DNA of 64,000 bases, taken from the NCBI GenBank assembly GCA_943328975.2, contig CALQCC020000004.1:113737-177736 (forward strand), given 5' to 3'. The translations under genes were made by a program, and so were the position numbers. Below are positions 36,890 through 46,390 of this stretch, in pieces. Position 1 is the first letter of the stretch, and each line of letters starts with the position of its first letter. The stretch is from Bordetella parapertussis (GTDB taxonomy: Bacteria; Acidobacteriota; Terriglobia; Bryobacterales; Bryobacteraceae). The notes below the pieces were generated by a model that ran no database searches, was not told where the DNA came from, and worked only from the letters and a program-made list of their open reading frames with translations.

Positions 36890-38332
36890 ATGAATTACAT
36901 CACCAATAAAAAGCAGCAGCGGGACTCCTCAGTGGAGTTCGGGCACAAGTATCCGCACCGGTTCCGTTCGTTCCTGGATCGTCCGGATATTTCGCGCCGC
37001 GCGTTTTTTCAGCTGGCCGGAGCGGGGATCACGGGTTCGTTCCTGTTGCCGCGCGCGAAGGCAGCCACGGGTCCGATTGTCAATAGTGGGATGAAAACCC
37101 AGAACACCGCGAAGAATGTGATTTTTGTCCATCTGACCGGCGCGGTCAGCCATGTCGACACGTTTGACTTCAAGGTAACCAACGGAGTTACTCCCGCCAG
37201 TTTTGAGCCCAATAGCGTCAATGGGACGGCCTGGCCGGTGGGTTTGTTGCCGAAGATCGGAGCACATTTAGGCGATGTTGGGCTGGTCCGCTCGGTTACG
37301 TCGCACGCACTGGTGCATTCGTTGGCGCAGACGTGGGCGCAGGTGGGCCGCAGTCCGGTAGCCGCGCTGGGCGATATCGCGCCGAACGTAGGCAGTATTG
37401 TCGCGCTCGAAAAAGAGAAAGAACGTGCGCTAAGCCAGAAGTTCCCGGCGTTTGTCGCGTTAAATGCGGGGGCTGCTTCCGGGCAAGGGTATCTGCCAGC
37501 GTCGTATGCTCCGTTCCAGGTGACACCGCGCGCGGGTGCTGCCAGCATCACCAACACTACGAATGCGGGCGGGCAGGGTGCCTTTGGCAACATGTATGCA
37601 CGCTTGAGGCAGTACGACGATACGATGCGCTCGCAGGCGCCGTACGGTTCCGCACTGCAGGATATGGACAAGCTGTACGGGCAGGCTCGGGAGCTGATGT
37701 ACAACCCGGTCGTGGACGCGGCGTTCACGGTTTCAGCCGCCGATAGCATGCGTTATGGGACCGGCACAGCGGCCACGAATTTTGGCAACGCCTGCGTGGT
37801 TGCGAAGCAGGCTCTGGCGTCGGATCAAGGCACGCGGTTCATCCAGATCAATTTCGGCAGTTGGGATCACCACCAGAACATTTACACGGCAAACGTGCTG
37901 CCGGCGATGGCGCTGCAGTTGGATAACGCACTGGGCGCATTGATGGATGATCTGAAGGCGTCGGGGCGTTTCCATGAGACATTGATCATCATGATGGGCG
38001 AGTTTGGGCGCACACCGGCGCTCAGCGCCGCGGCGGGGCGCGATCACTATGCGATTCAATCTGTATTTATGGCCGGGGGTGGAGTGACCGGCGGTAAAGT
38101 GATCGGCGCGACCAATGCCACGGGCAGCGCGATCGCGGACTTTGGATGGGCAGGCTCCGGCGTGGGCGGCCCGAGAACAGTCTGGGCGGAGGATGTTGAG
38201 GCCACCATGTACTCCGCGCTTGGAATCGACTGGACAACGATTCGCTACGACGATCCGTTCGGGCGGGGATACGAATATATTCCGTTTGCCAAAGACGGTA
38301 CGTACGGTCCGATCAAAGAGTTGTTCACTTAA
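36890..38332 (+). CDS. DUF1501 family exported protein
   Basis: A 480-residue protein with a twin-arginine-like segment (ISRRAFFQLAGAGITGSFLL) and a sulfatase/phosphatase-like alpha/beta fold. VIFVHLTGAVSHVDTFDFK has the metal-site Asp and His, NFGSWDHHQNIY has the DHH metal ligands, and LIIMMGEFGRTP is the third conserved block, with GRDHYAIQSVFMAGGGV near the end. This is the standard partner of DUF1549/DUF1553 proteins. Preceded by AAAGGAG. The substrate is unknown. The end overlaps the convergent NHL gene by 8 bp. Confidence 0.88.
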   Translation: MNYITNKKQQRDSSVEFGHKYPHRFRSFLDRPDISRRAFFQLAGAGITGSFLLPRAKAATGPIVNSGMKTQNTAKNVIFVHLTGAVSHVDTFDFKVTNGVTPASFEPNSVNGTAWPVGLLPKIGAHLGDVGLVRSVTSHALVHSLAQTWAQVGRSPVAALGDIAPNVGSIVALEKEKERALSQKFPAFVALNAGAASGQGYLPASYAPFQVTPRAGAASITNTTNAGGQGAFGNMYARLRQYDDTMRSQAPYGSALQDMDKLYGQARELMYNPVVDAAFTVSAADSMRYGTGTAATNFGNACVVAKQALASDQGTRFIQINFGSWDHHQNIYTANVLPAMALQLDNALGALMDDLKASGRFHETLIIMMGEFGRTPALSAAAGRDHYAIQSVFMAGGGVTGGKVIGATNATGSAIADFGWAGSGVGGPRTVWAEDVEATMYSALGIDWTTIRYDDPFGRGYEYIPFAKDGTYGPIKELFT

Positions 38333-40241
38333 CGTCGACTTGAAGTGATGGGCTGACGGCGTTCCCGACGGCCACGGATAGCGGCAGCAAGCCGGGGACG
38401 AAGAATCCCGACGGTATGCGCGCGTTGACTTGCCAAAGACCGGGATAGGCAGCGACGGGTCCGCTGTAGAGGACCTCGGCGTCGTAACCTCCCAATCGCA
38501 CGGAGACCGGTTGCGCTTCGACTCCTTGACCGGTTCCATACAACACCAAGACAGAGCCGCGATCTGCCGCATGCCCGGGTTCATTCACGGAGCCGTCTTC
38601 ATTCACAGCCACGAACAGTGCAGGCGCGGCGGGGACGACGCTCACTTCCACGCGAGCGATCGACTTTCCGGTATCGCGGATTTCAACTTCAACGGTCCCT
38701 GGGCTTGTCTGCGTGGGTACTACTGCAACGGTGTTCGATACGTTGATTGCGGGCAGGCCAACGAAGAGAATCTCGGGGCTAAGAAGCGGGAGACCTTGAA
38801 TCCTTACCAGCATGCCGGGCGCGAGCGGTCCGGCGAGGCTGGCGGCGTTCACGATGGAGATCAGCGTGGCAGGGTCGGGTGGCAGGGGAGGGGGCGTGAG
38901 CTCCCATACGCGATCACGGTCGGCGTCCGCGACGTAGAGGACGCCGTTCTTGCCCGCGATCACGCTTGTCGGTTGCCGGATTGGTTCGCTGGTGTCAGCC
39001 GGCATTGCAACGTCCTCTGGCTTGGGCATAGAGGATGCGGCGTTGATGATGCCGGACGGATTCACGACGCGGATGCGTCCGTTGCCCTGATCGGCGATGA
39101 AGAGATTGCCTGCGCTGTCGAGACTGATTGCGGTGGGTTGATTGAGCGACGCGGCGGCGGCGAGGCCTCCATCCCCATCGTTCCCGGAGAGGCCGGAGCC
39201 AGCGTAGGTGGTTATGAGACCGTCCGCGTCCACACGGCGAATGCGGTGATTGTCGCGGTCGGCGATGAAGAGGATACCTGCGGGGTCGAGCGCTAGACCG
39301 CTCGGGTTGTTGAGACGAGCTTCGGTGGCGGGACCGTAGTCGCCGTGGGCAGGATCACCGCGGCCTGCGATCACTGTGTTGCTGTTGGTCGCGATGCGGC
39401 GGATTAATTTACCGTCGGTGGAGTAGAGTACGCCGCTTGGTCCAGCGGCAATGTCGCGGGCGTTGATAGCCAGTGGGGCGGCGGTGCCGGTGCTGGGAAC
39501 TCGAAAGATACCACCGCCGGCACCGTCGGCGATATGGAGAGTACCCTGTGTGTCGAAAGCCAAGCCAGTGGGTGTCTGGACTGTGGCGATGGTACGGATC
39601 ACACCGTTCTCCAGCTTGCGTACCAAATGCCTGCCGGTCTCACCAATGTAGAGTGCGCCATTGCGGTCCACTGCGAGCCCCGCTGGATACTTCAAGATCG
39701 CTACGACCGATGTTGTCCCGGCGATGTTGAACCTGTACACGTAGCCGCTGTCGAAATCCGATATGTAGAGATTGCCTACTGCGTCGGTGGCCAGGTTGCG
39801 TGGTGCGAGGAAGGTCACGTCACCGGCGACGGTTGAAATCGTGCCGTCGCGGGCGATGCGGCGGACGCGGTGGTTGCCCAGGTCGGCGATGAAGAGATTG
39901 CCGATTGTGTCCACCGCGAGTCCGTAGGGGGCGGAGAGCTGCGCGACAACAGCGGGACCACCATCGCCGGAGAACCCGGCTACTCCTGTACCAGCGACGG
40001 TGCGGATGATGCCCGTGGGGGAGATCTGGCGGACGCGGTGCGATTGGGCGTCGGCGACGTAGAGGTTGCCGTCGCGGTCGGCAGCGAGGCCCTCGGCTTG
40101 CAGCAGCAGCGAATCGCGAGCGGGTCCGTTGTCGCCGACCCAATCGCTGCCGGCGATGGAGCGGACGGTGTAGACAGCCGGCGCGGCGGTGGCCATCGTT
40201 GTCGCAAGGAGAAGACACGAAATGCAGGAGGTATTCCACAT
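38325..40241 (-). CDS. Secreted NHL-repeat beta-propeller protein
   Basis: A 638-residue protein with a signal peptide (SCLLLATTMATAAPA). Repeats of the form GLAxDxxGNLYxADxxxHRVR occur about ten times up to residue 430 (for example LAADRDGNLYVADAQSHRVR and LALDPAGILFIADRDNHRIR), predicting one or two beta-propellers. The last 190 residues form a different domain (NAASLAGPLAPGMLVRIQGL, VLYGTGQGVEAQPVSVRLGG), common at the C-terminus of such proteins in Solibacter-type genomes. It is probably an extracellular binding protein. Confidence 0.85.
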   Translation of the reverse strand: MWNTSCISCLLLATTMATAAPAVYTVRSIAGSDWVGDNGPARDSLLLQAEGLAADRDGNLYVADAQSHRVRQISPTGIIRTVAGTGVAGFSGDGGPAVVAQLSAPYGLAVDTIGNLFIADLGNHRVRRIARDGTISTVAGDVTFLAPRNLATDAVGNLYISDFDSGYVYRFNIAGTTSVVAILKYPAGLAVDRNGALYIGETGRHLVRKLENGVIRTIATVQTPTGLAFDTQGTLHIADGAGGGIFRVPSTGTAAPLAINARDIAAGPSGVLYSTDGKLIRRIATNSNTVIAGRGDPAHGDYGPATEARLNNPSGLALDPAGILFIADRDNHRIRRVDADGLITTYAGSGLSGNDGDGGLAAAASLNQPTAISLDSAGNLFIADQGNGRIRVVNPSGIINAASSMPKPEDVAMPADTSEPIRQPTSVIAGKNGVLYVADADRDRVWELTPPPLPPDPATLISIVNAASLAGPLAPGMLVRIQGLPLLSPEILFVGLPAINVSNTVAVVPTQTSPGTVEVEIRDTGKSIARVEVSVVPAAPALFVAVNEDGSVNEPGHAADRGSVLVLYGTGQGVEAQPVSVRLGGYDAEVLYSGPVAAYPGLWQVNARIPSGFFVPGLLPLSVAVGNAVSPSLQVDVK

Positions 40242-40342
40242 GAGATTAGAGCGTTGACACTACTTCCTACTCAGTGCAAAAACTCTCGGGAATTTCTCAG
40301 GCGGAGCTCTGTTTCAGATTGTTCTGAGTCGAAGAGCTACCT

Positions 40343-41860
40343 ATGCGCAAACCAGCCCTGTTATGGGCAATTCTGTCGGCCTTCGCTCAGTTGGCCTTTT
40401 CGCAGCCCTCGACGATTCGCTTCAAGGTGACTCTACCGGCGGCGTCGAACAAAGGCGGGGAGCGGCAGGCGCTGGGCCGCGTGGAATCGCCTGTAGCCTT
40501 TGGATCTGGGCACTTGGTGGTGCAATTCGAGGACGCTCCGACTGCGACGCAAGTGGCTGCGCTGAAGGCTCGGGGGGCGAAGGTTTTGCTGGACGTGCCG
40601 GAGAATGCGCTGCTGATTTCGGCGGAGCAGGCGCTGGATTTGAGTGGGCTTGGGGTTAGCTTCGTGGAGCCGCTGCAACCGGCGGTGAAGGTTAGCCCGT
40701 TGATTGGAGCCGATTCGGGCGACGACTTCGTGGTGGAATTTCATCCCGACGTGAATATGAATGACGCTCGCGGGATTGTACTGGGGCTGGGGTTTGAGCT
40801 GCATGAAAATCCGGACGTGGGAAGGAAGCGGTTGGTGGTAGGCCGGAGGACGCGGGCGCGGGCGGCGGATCCACTGCGCTTGCTGGCGGCGCGGGATGAA
40901 GTGGCGTATGTGTTCCCGGCGTCGAGAGAGTTAGTGCAGGGTTTGCCGATGATCCCATGCGGGAGCTCGGTGACAGAAAACGGGATGCTGGCGCAGTATA
41001 TTGCGACGGTCGGGGCTGGCTGGGATGGTGCAGGGCTGGGCTCGGCTGCGTTGACCTATGTGTGGGGGAACGCAACGGCGAAGCTGCCGGTGGGGCAGGC
41101 GCAAGCGGAGATTGTGCGGGCGATGAATGAATGGTCGCGGATCGCGGCGATTAGGTGGGCGGCTGGGTCAAACGCTACGGGGTCGAAGACGGTCCACGTA
41201 TTATTCGGTCGCGGGAGTCATGGAGATCCCTATCCTTTCGACGGGCCGGGAAATGTCTTGGCGCATACGTTTTATCCGGCGGCTCCGAATCCTGAACCGA
41301 TTGCGGGGGATATGCACTTCGATGATGACGAGGCGTGGCGCGTGGGCGCGAATATCGATTTGTACAGTGTCGCCCTGCATGAGTTGGGGCATGCGCTGGG
41401 GCTGGGGCACTCGGATGATCCTACGGCGGTGATGTATCCGTATTACCGGATGGCGACGTCGTTGCAAGCGGACGATCGGAACGCGATTCTAACGTTGTAC
41501 GCGGCAGCCTCGACGGGTCCTGCACCCACGCCGACTCCGACTCCAACGCCAATCCCCACTCCGGCGCCCGCACCTGCGCCGGCAGATCGAACGGCTCCAT
41601 CGTTAACGATCATGAGTCCGTCGGCCACGAGCATTTCGACGACGGCGCCAACGCGCGTCATATCGGGGACGGCTTCGGACGCGGGAGGTTTAGCTAGCGT
41701 GACCTGGGTGAATAGTTTGGGTCCGTCGGGTACCGCCACGGGAACGGCGAATTGGATGGTGACGATTCCGTTAGCCCGCGGGATCAACCGGATCACGGTG
41801 AGGGCTACGGATAAGGCGGGGAACTATTCCTGGCGGACGATTACAGTGACTCGCAACTAG
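40343..41860 (+). CDS. Secreted matrixin-like zinc metalloprotease
   Basis: A 505-residue protein. A signal peptide (LLWAILSAFAQLAFS) leads an N-terminal propeptide-like region of about 200 residues. The metzincin site is VALHELGHALGLGHS (HExxHxxGxxH) followed by the Met-turn TAVMYPYYR, as in matrixins. After about residue 395 is a threonine/proline linker (PTPTPTPTPIPTPAPAPAPA), then an Ig-like or glucodextranase-type beta domain (RAPTRVISGTASDAGG-like region, INRITVRATDKAGNYSW). The linker and beta domain suggest attachment to a surface or polymer. Confidence 0.88.
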   Translation: MRKPALLWAILSAFAQLAFSQPSTIRFKVTLPAASNKGGERQALGRVESPVAFGSGHLVVQFEDAPTATQVAALKARGAKVLLDVPENALLISAEQALDLSGLGVSFVEPLQPAVKVSPLIGADSGDDFVVEFHPDVNMNDARGIVLGLGFELHENPDVGRKRLVVGRRTRARAADPLRLLAARDEVAYVFPASRELVQGLPMIPCGSSVTENGMLAQYIATVGAGWDGAGLGSAALTYVWGNATAKLPVGQAQAEIVRAMNEWSRIAAIRWAAGSNATGSKTVHVLFGRGSHGDPYPFDGPGNVLAHTFYPAAPNPEPIAGDMHFDDDEAWRVGANIDLYSVALHELGHALGLGHSDDPTAVMYPYYRMATSLQADDRNAILTLYAAASTGPAPTPTPTPTPIPTPAPAPAPADRTAPSLTIMSPSATSISTTAPTRVISGTASDAGGLASVTWVNSLGPSGTATGTANWMVTIPLARGINRITVRATDKAGNYSWRTITVTRN

Positions 41861-43017
41861 CGCGTGACGTGACGGCGCATATTTTCGAGGGATTCCTGCA
41901 TCTCTGCGGTCTGTTTCCACGGAGAGGGCTCAACGCCCTGGGCAGGACGAGCGATTTCGGCAAACAACGGAACTAGTTCCGGATCTCGCCACCCGCGCCG
42001 GGCTTCTTCCTGCATCATGGCGATCGCCTGATCGTGCGAGAAGGCGGGTTTATAGGGCCGCGCCGTGGTCAAGGCGTCGTAGATGTCTGCGACTTGCGTA
42101 ATGCGGGCCAGCAGCGGAATTTCTTCGCCGCGCAGGCCGTCGGGATAACCCGTGCCATCCCAGCGTTCATGATGACTTCGGATGATGGGCAGAACGGGAG
42201 CCAGAGACTTCATGGGTCGGCAGATTTCTTCGCCGCGCACGGTGTGCTGGCGCATGATTTCCCATTCCTGGTCGGTCAGCAGGCCACGCTTAAAGAGGAT
42301 GTTGTCCGGGATACTGATTTTTCCGATGTCGTGCAGATAGCCGCCTCGGAATAATGAGAGCTGGTCGGCCTTGGAGAGTCCCAAAGCGCGCGCCAAACTC
42401 ATGCCATAGGCGGCGAGCCGTTCGCAGTGTTGACCGGTATAGCGGTCGCGATGTTCCACGGCTTGCGCCAGTGCAAACAGAATTGTTTCGGCCTCTTCCA
42501 GTGAATCGATCAGCGCTTTGTTGCGCAGCATCGTGCGAACGCGCACACGGACCATGGAGGGCTTCAACGGGCGGATGAGAAATTCGTCGGCTCCGGATTC
42601 AAGGCCGGCTACTTCGTTTTCGACACCCTGGACACCGGTGGTCATCAAAATCGGAATGAGCTGCGTGCGGCGATCGGCCTTGAGCATCCCGCAGAATTCG
42701 ATGCCGCTCATTTCGGGCATGACCAAATCGGCCACCACCAGATCGATCTTTTCACTCTCCAGCATGGCGAACGCTTCGGAGGGGCGCGCCGCTTCGAGGA
42801 TCTTATAGTTGGTCGCCTTGAGAATACCCTTGAGCAGGCGGCGATTGAGTTCGAGCCCGTCCACGATCAGGATAGTAGGTGCGTAGAGTGCGTCCTCCAG
42901 CGCGCTTTCCCAGGTGGATGCGGCGCTAATGCGCGACAATCCGCCTGTCCAGCGGGCTAGTCCTTGTTCTTCTCGAACAAGTACGGGACCTCGAATGCTT
43001 TCCGTCTTTACATCCAT
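41857..43017 (-). CDS. Response regulator with HD-GYP phosphodiesterase domain
   Basis: A 386-residue protein. The receiver domain (about residues 48-165) has the phosphoacceptor D97 in IDLVVADLVMPEMSG, the TT pair in LMTTGV and RPLKPSMV as the Lys motif. The HD-GYP domain has YLHDIGKISIPDN, HHERWDGTGYPDGLRGEEIP and VADIYDALTTARPYKPAFS. It should hydrolyse c-di-GMP in response to phosphorylation. The partner kinase is not adjacent; a soluble orphan histidine kinase lies about 1.4 kb away on the other strand. The stop shares CTAG with the convergent metalloprotease gene. Confidence 0.93.
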   Translation of the reverse strand: MDVKTESIRGPVLVREEQGLARWTGGLSRISAASTWESALEDALYAPTILIVDGLELNRRLLKGILKATNYKILEAARPSEAFAMLESEKIDLVVADLVMPEMSGIEFCGMLKADRRTQLIPILMTTGVQGVENEVAGLESGADEFLIRPLKPSMVRVRVRTMLRNKALIDSLEEAETILFALAQAVEHRDRYTGQHCERLAAYGMSLARALGLSKADQLSLFRGGYLHDIGKISIPDNILFKRGLLTDQEWEIMRQHTVRGEEICRPMKSLAPVLPIIRSHHERWDGTGYPDGLRGEEIPLLARITQVADIYDALTTARPYKPAFSHDQAIAMMQEEARRGWRDPELVPLFAEIARPAQGVEPSPWKQTAEMQESLENMRRHVTR

Positions 43018-43134
43018 GACGACAACTGAATCTTCTATCGACTAGAAATACGCGGATGTTTAGGGCAATCTTTGGCAGTACCGTCGGGGTTTCGTACTAA
43101 GGTCCGCCCAAGTCTGGGTACACTAGGAGTTTCC

Positions 43135-44424
43135 ATGGACCAAACCGTTTATCCAGCCCGGGCGATTGATGGCATCGTAACGCTGCCTGGGGACAAATCG
43201 ATTTCACACCGTTACGGCATGATCGCGGCCATTGCTGAGGGCCGTTCTTCGATCGCGAATTATGCGACGGGAGCGGACTGCCAGTCGACGCTCGCGTGCA
43301 TGCAGGCGCTGGGCGCCAAAGTGGAACGCACGGCCGAGGGTGTGACCGTGATCGAAGGCGGAGCGCTACGCGAACCGGCGGGAGATCTGGATGCTGGTAA
43401 CTCCGGCACCATCACGCGGATGTTGACGGGGATCCTCGCGGGGCAGTCCTTCACCTCGCGCATCGTCGGTGACGAATCTGTCTCGGGCCGCCCGGTGGAT
43501 CGGGTTACGAAGCCTTTGGCGCAGATGGGCGCAAATATTGAGTTGCGCGACGGGCGGTATCCGCCCATCGTGATTCACGGGCGGCCGTTGCATGGCATCG
43601 AATACACGCCTCCGGTGGCGAGTGCGCAGGTGAAGAGCTGCGTATTGCTCGCGGGACTCTTTGCGTCGGGCGAGACAGTGGTGCACGAACCAGTGCGTAC
43701 GCGGGATCACACGGAAATTGCGCTGGCGGAATTTGGCGCGGACATTGAAGTGATCGGCAAGACGGTGCGCCTGCAGGGACTCACGAAGAACGGTCCGAAA
43801 CTCACGGGTCGCGAACTGGTGGTGCCGGGGGATCTCTCGTCGGCGTGTTTCTTCTTGGTGGCGTCGCTGTTGATGAAACAAGCGGACCTGGTAATTCACG
43901 GGGTCGGGATGAATCCGACGCGGTCGGCACTGCTCGATTTCCTGGTCTCAATGGGCGCACAGATCCGCGTGGTAAACGTGCAGCAGATCGGCGGGGAACT
44001 GATCGGCGACTTGCGCGTGAAGACTTCGAAAATTACGGGCGGCGTGATCGAAGGGGCGCTATCGGCGGCACTGATCGACGAACTGCCGGCGCTCGCGGTG
44101 TTGGGTGCGGCCAGCGAAGGCGGCCTAACGGTGCGGGATGCGGCGGAATTGCGCGTGAAGGAAACAGATCGCATCGCGACGGTCGAAGCCGGGCTTAAGC
44201 GCATGGGCGTCAAGATTGAGACTACGCCGGACGGGTTTATGATTCCCGGCAAACAAAGCTTCCACGCGGCTGAGATTGAATCGGCTGGGGATCATCGGAT
44301 CGCGATGGCGTTCTCGGTTGCGGCTCTGGCGGCGGACGGACCTTGTGTGATCAAAGATGCGGGCGCGGCTTCGGTGTCGTACCCTGCGTTTTTCGAAACG
44401 TTGGGACAGATCGCGAAAGCATGA
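43135..44424 (+). CDS. aroA: 3-phosphoshikimate 1-carboxyvinyltransferase (EPSP synthase)
   Basis: A 429-residue shikimate-pathway enzyme joining PEP to shikimate-3-phosphate. Substrate sites: LPGDKSISHRYGMIAAIAEG, DAGNSGTITRMLTGILAG, GDESVSGRPVDRVTKPL, LRVKETDRIATVEAGL and GDHRIAMAFSVAALA. The ATG at 43135 has AGGAG six bases upstream; a longer reading from 43072 has no ribosome binding site. The next gene overlaps by ATGA. Confidence 0.95.
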   Translation: MDQTVYPARAIDGIVTLPGDKSISHRYGMIAAIAEGRSSIANYATGADCQSTLACMQALGAKVERTAEGVTVIEGGALREPAGDLDAGNSGTITRMLTGILAGQSFTSRIVGDESVSGRPVDRVTKPLAQMGANIELRDGRYPPIVIHGRPLHGIEYTPPVASAQVKSCVLLAGLFASGETVVHEPVRTRDHTEIALAEFGADIEVIGKTVRLQGLTKNGPKLTGRELVVPGDLSSACFFLVASLLMKQADLVIHGVGMNPTRSALLDFLVSMGAQIRVVNVQQIGGELIGDLRVKTSKITGGVIEGALSAALIDELPALAVLGAASEGGLTVRDAAELRVKETDRIATVEAGLKRMGVKIETTPDGFMIPGKQSFHAAEIESAGDHRIAMAFSVAALAADGPCVIKDAGAASVSYPAFFETLGQIAKA

Positions 44425-45035
44425 AACTGACCGATCCTCTTTCTATGGCCGGTTTGGTCCACGACCTTAACAATGTCTTTCAGACGTTGGTGGGCGTGGC
44501 CATGGAAACAGAGGATGCGGAGGCTTCCGCGGTGATCCTGCGGTCGGTCGATCGGGCCATCCAAATTGTCTCAGAGCTGCAGAACAGCCAGGTGAGGCTG
44601 CTTCCGTTCGAGACGATTGTGGACAACGCGGCCGGGTTCGTGAAGGATCACAGCGGCAGGGCGGTGGAGATCGTCAGTCAGATTGACGCTGGCATCGAAC
44701 TTTCCGGATCCTGGGAACGAGTGTTGATCAATCTGTTCCTGAACTCGGTGCGCGCGATGCCAAACGGCGGAGCAATTCACGTCGTGGCACGCCACGAAGA
44801 GGGCGCCGTGGAGATCGTGGTGGCCGATGACGGGCCGGGCATCGCCGCGGAATTACTGCAGCGGCTGTTTGAGCCGCACGTATCCGGCAATGGATCGAGC
44901 GGGTTGGGCCTATGCATTGTGCACAGTATCGTTCACGCCGATGGCGGTAGCATCCTGGCCGCGAACGGCACACGGGGCGCGGAGTTCACCATTCGACTTC
45001 CCCGCGCAATCAAAGCAAAAAGCGCGGCCGGCTAG
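44421..45035 (+). CDS. Soluble histidine kinase (minimal, no sensor domain)
   Basis: A 204-residue protein. A shortened DHp helix includes AGLVHDLNNVFQTLVG with the phosphorylatable histidine (H14) in an HDLNN box. The ATPase region has the N box RVLINLFLNSVRAMPNGG, the G1 box DDGPGIAAELLQRLFEP and the G2 box GSSGLGLCIVHSIV. No membrane segment or sensor is present. It overlaps aroA as ATGA, so it is translated with it. It may receive input from a partner protein. The stop shares CTAG with the convergent DUF1552 remnant. The HD-GYP regulator nearby is a possible partner (inference). Confidence 0.85.
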   Translation: MKLTDPLSMAGLVHDLNNVFQTLVGVAMETEDAEASAVILRSVDRAIQIVSELQNSQVRLLPFETIVDNAAGFVKDHSGRAVEIVSQIDAGIELSGSWERVLINLFLNSVRAMPNGGAIHVVARHEEGAVEIVVADDGPGIAAELLQRLFEPHVSGNGSSGLGLCIVHSIVHADGGSILAANGTRGAEFTIRLPRAIKAKSAAG

Positions 45036-46390
45036 ACCTTCTGATAGTCAAGCAGCAACTTGCCTGTGCTGTCACCCACCTTCTCGATGGGAATGCCGAC
45101 ACTGTCCAGGATCGTGACGAGTAAGTTCGACATGGGCGTGTCGGGCTTGTGGTCAATGTGATACCCGGTTTGGAATTTGCCGTTCAACTTGCCGGCGAGC
45201 AGCACCGGTAGATCCGAGTGGCGATGCAGATTGCCGTCACCCATGCCGCTGCCGAACAGAATCAGGCTGTGGTCCAGCAACGGTCCGTCGCCGTCGGGCG
45301 TGGTGTGCAACTTCTCCAGGAAGTAGCCCAGCATCTGCATATGATACGTGTCGATTCGTGCCTTCTGATCCATCAGCTGTGCGTCGTTGCGGTGGTGCGA
45401 GATCAAATGGTGACTGCCGGGAACGCCGATGTTCGCGTAGGAACGTCCACTGAGTTCGCGCGCCATCACCATACTGAACACGCGGGTGATGTCCGCACGG
45501 AAGGCCATCAGTTGCAGGTCGAACATCAACTTGCAGTGGTCTTCAAACGCAGAGGGGATGCCGACGGGGCGGTCGGGTAATTCGAGGGACTCGGCGACTT
45601 GCCCTTCCGAGGCCTGGATGCCGCGTTCCACTTCGCGGATCGAGTCCAGGTATTCGTTGAGCTTGGAGGTGTCGGAGCGGCCAAGGAGACTCGTCAGGTC
45701 GCTGGTCTCTTCGAGGACGGAGTCCAGAATGCTACCGGAGTTCTTCATGCGCGCTTTGCGTTCTGTCGCATTGCCGCCGTCGCCGAACAAGCGTTCAAAT
45801 ATGATGCGCGGATGGTTCTCTGGAGAATTGGGCGTCGTCTCGTTCCGCCAGGAAACGGTGTTGACGTAAAAGCAGTCGCCGGAATCGCAGGAGCCCTGTG
45901 ATGCCGTGTCGAGAGTGATTTCAACCGACGGAACGCTGCGTATCGCGGCCCAGATGCTTGGCTGCGATCTGATCGACCGTGGTGGCCAAACGGATCTCCG
46001 CGCCGGGCCGGGTGCGATCATACGCGTGAACGCCGGTGAGCCAGGCGGCCGCCGCGCGATTGTGATCGCCGCTGCCGTCGCCCTTGGTGTCGGCTTCCAG
46101 GTGGGACAAATTCGTCAGAACGTTGATATGGTCGCGAAGTCCTTCCAGGGGCTTCAGATTCGCGGACAACGCGAAGTTCTTGCCTGTCTGCGCCGGCTTC
46201 CATTGCGAGTGGATGATGCCGTGCGAAGCGTAGACGAAGCCCAAACGGGGCGGAGCCGACTTTGCTTGCTTGTTCTGGGTTTGCGCCAATAGCGCCGGCA
46301 TCATGGCATCGAGCATGGGCAGCGCGATCCCCGCGCCCAAGCCTTTCAGCATTGTCCGTCGGCCAGCGACTTCTTAGTAAGGAAGGTCAT
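45032..46390 (-). pseudogene. DUF1552 family protein, two compensating frameshifts
   Basis: Three pieces read as one DUF1552 protein. The ATG at 46390 overlaps the upstream stop as ATGA and reads MTFLTKKSLA, but then meets a stop; one missing base near 46364 would give the twin-arginine form RRTMLKGLGAGIALPMLDAM. The middle (to about 45938) reads in another frame (RLGFVYASHGIIHSQWKP, ending HLGRDT). A single extra base near 45936-45942 returns to the first frame (VPSVEITLDTASQ, SHHLISHHRNDAQLMDQKAR, LILFGSGMGDGNLHRHSDLP). No slippery heptamer is visible. Function of the family is unknown. A sequencing error is possible, yet the two shifts cancel. Confidence 0.75.

Noticed and set aside
41520..41580. 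Repeat array in the metalloprotease gene
   Set aside because: It is the Pro/Thr linker coded by repeated CCG/ACT codons, a common link between domains.
46348..46390. Programmed ribosomal frameshift in the DUF1552 gene
   Set aside because: No slippery heptamer or obvious downstream structure at either shift point; two opposite single-base changes look like mutation or read error.
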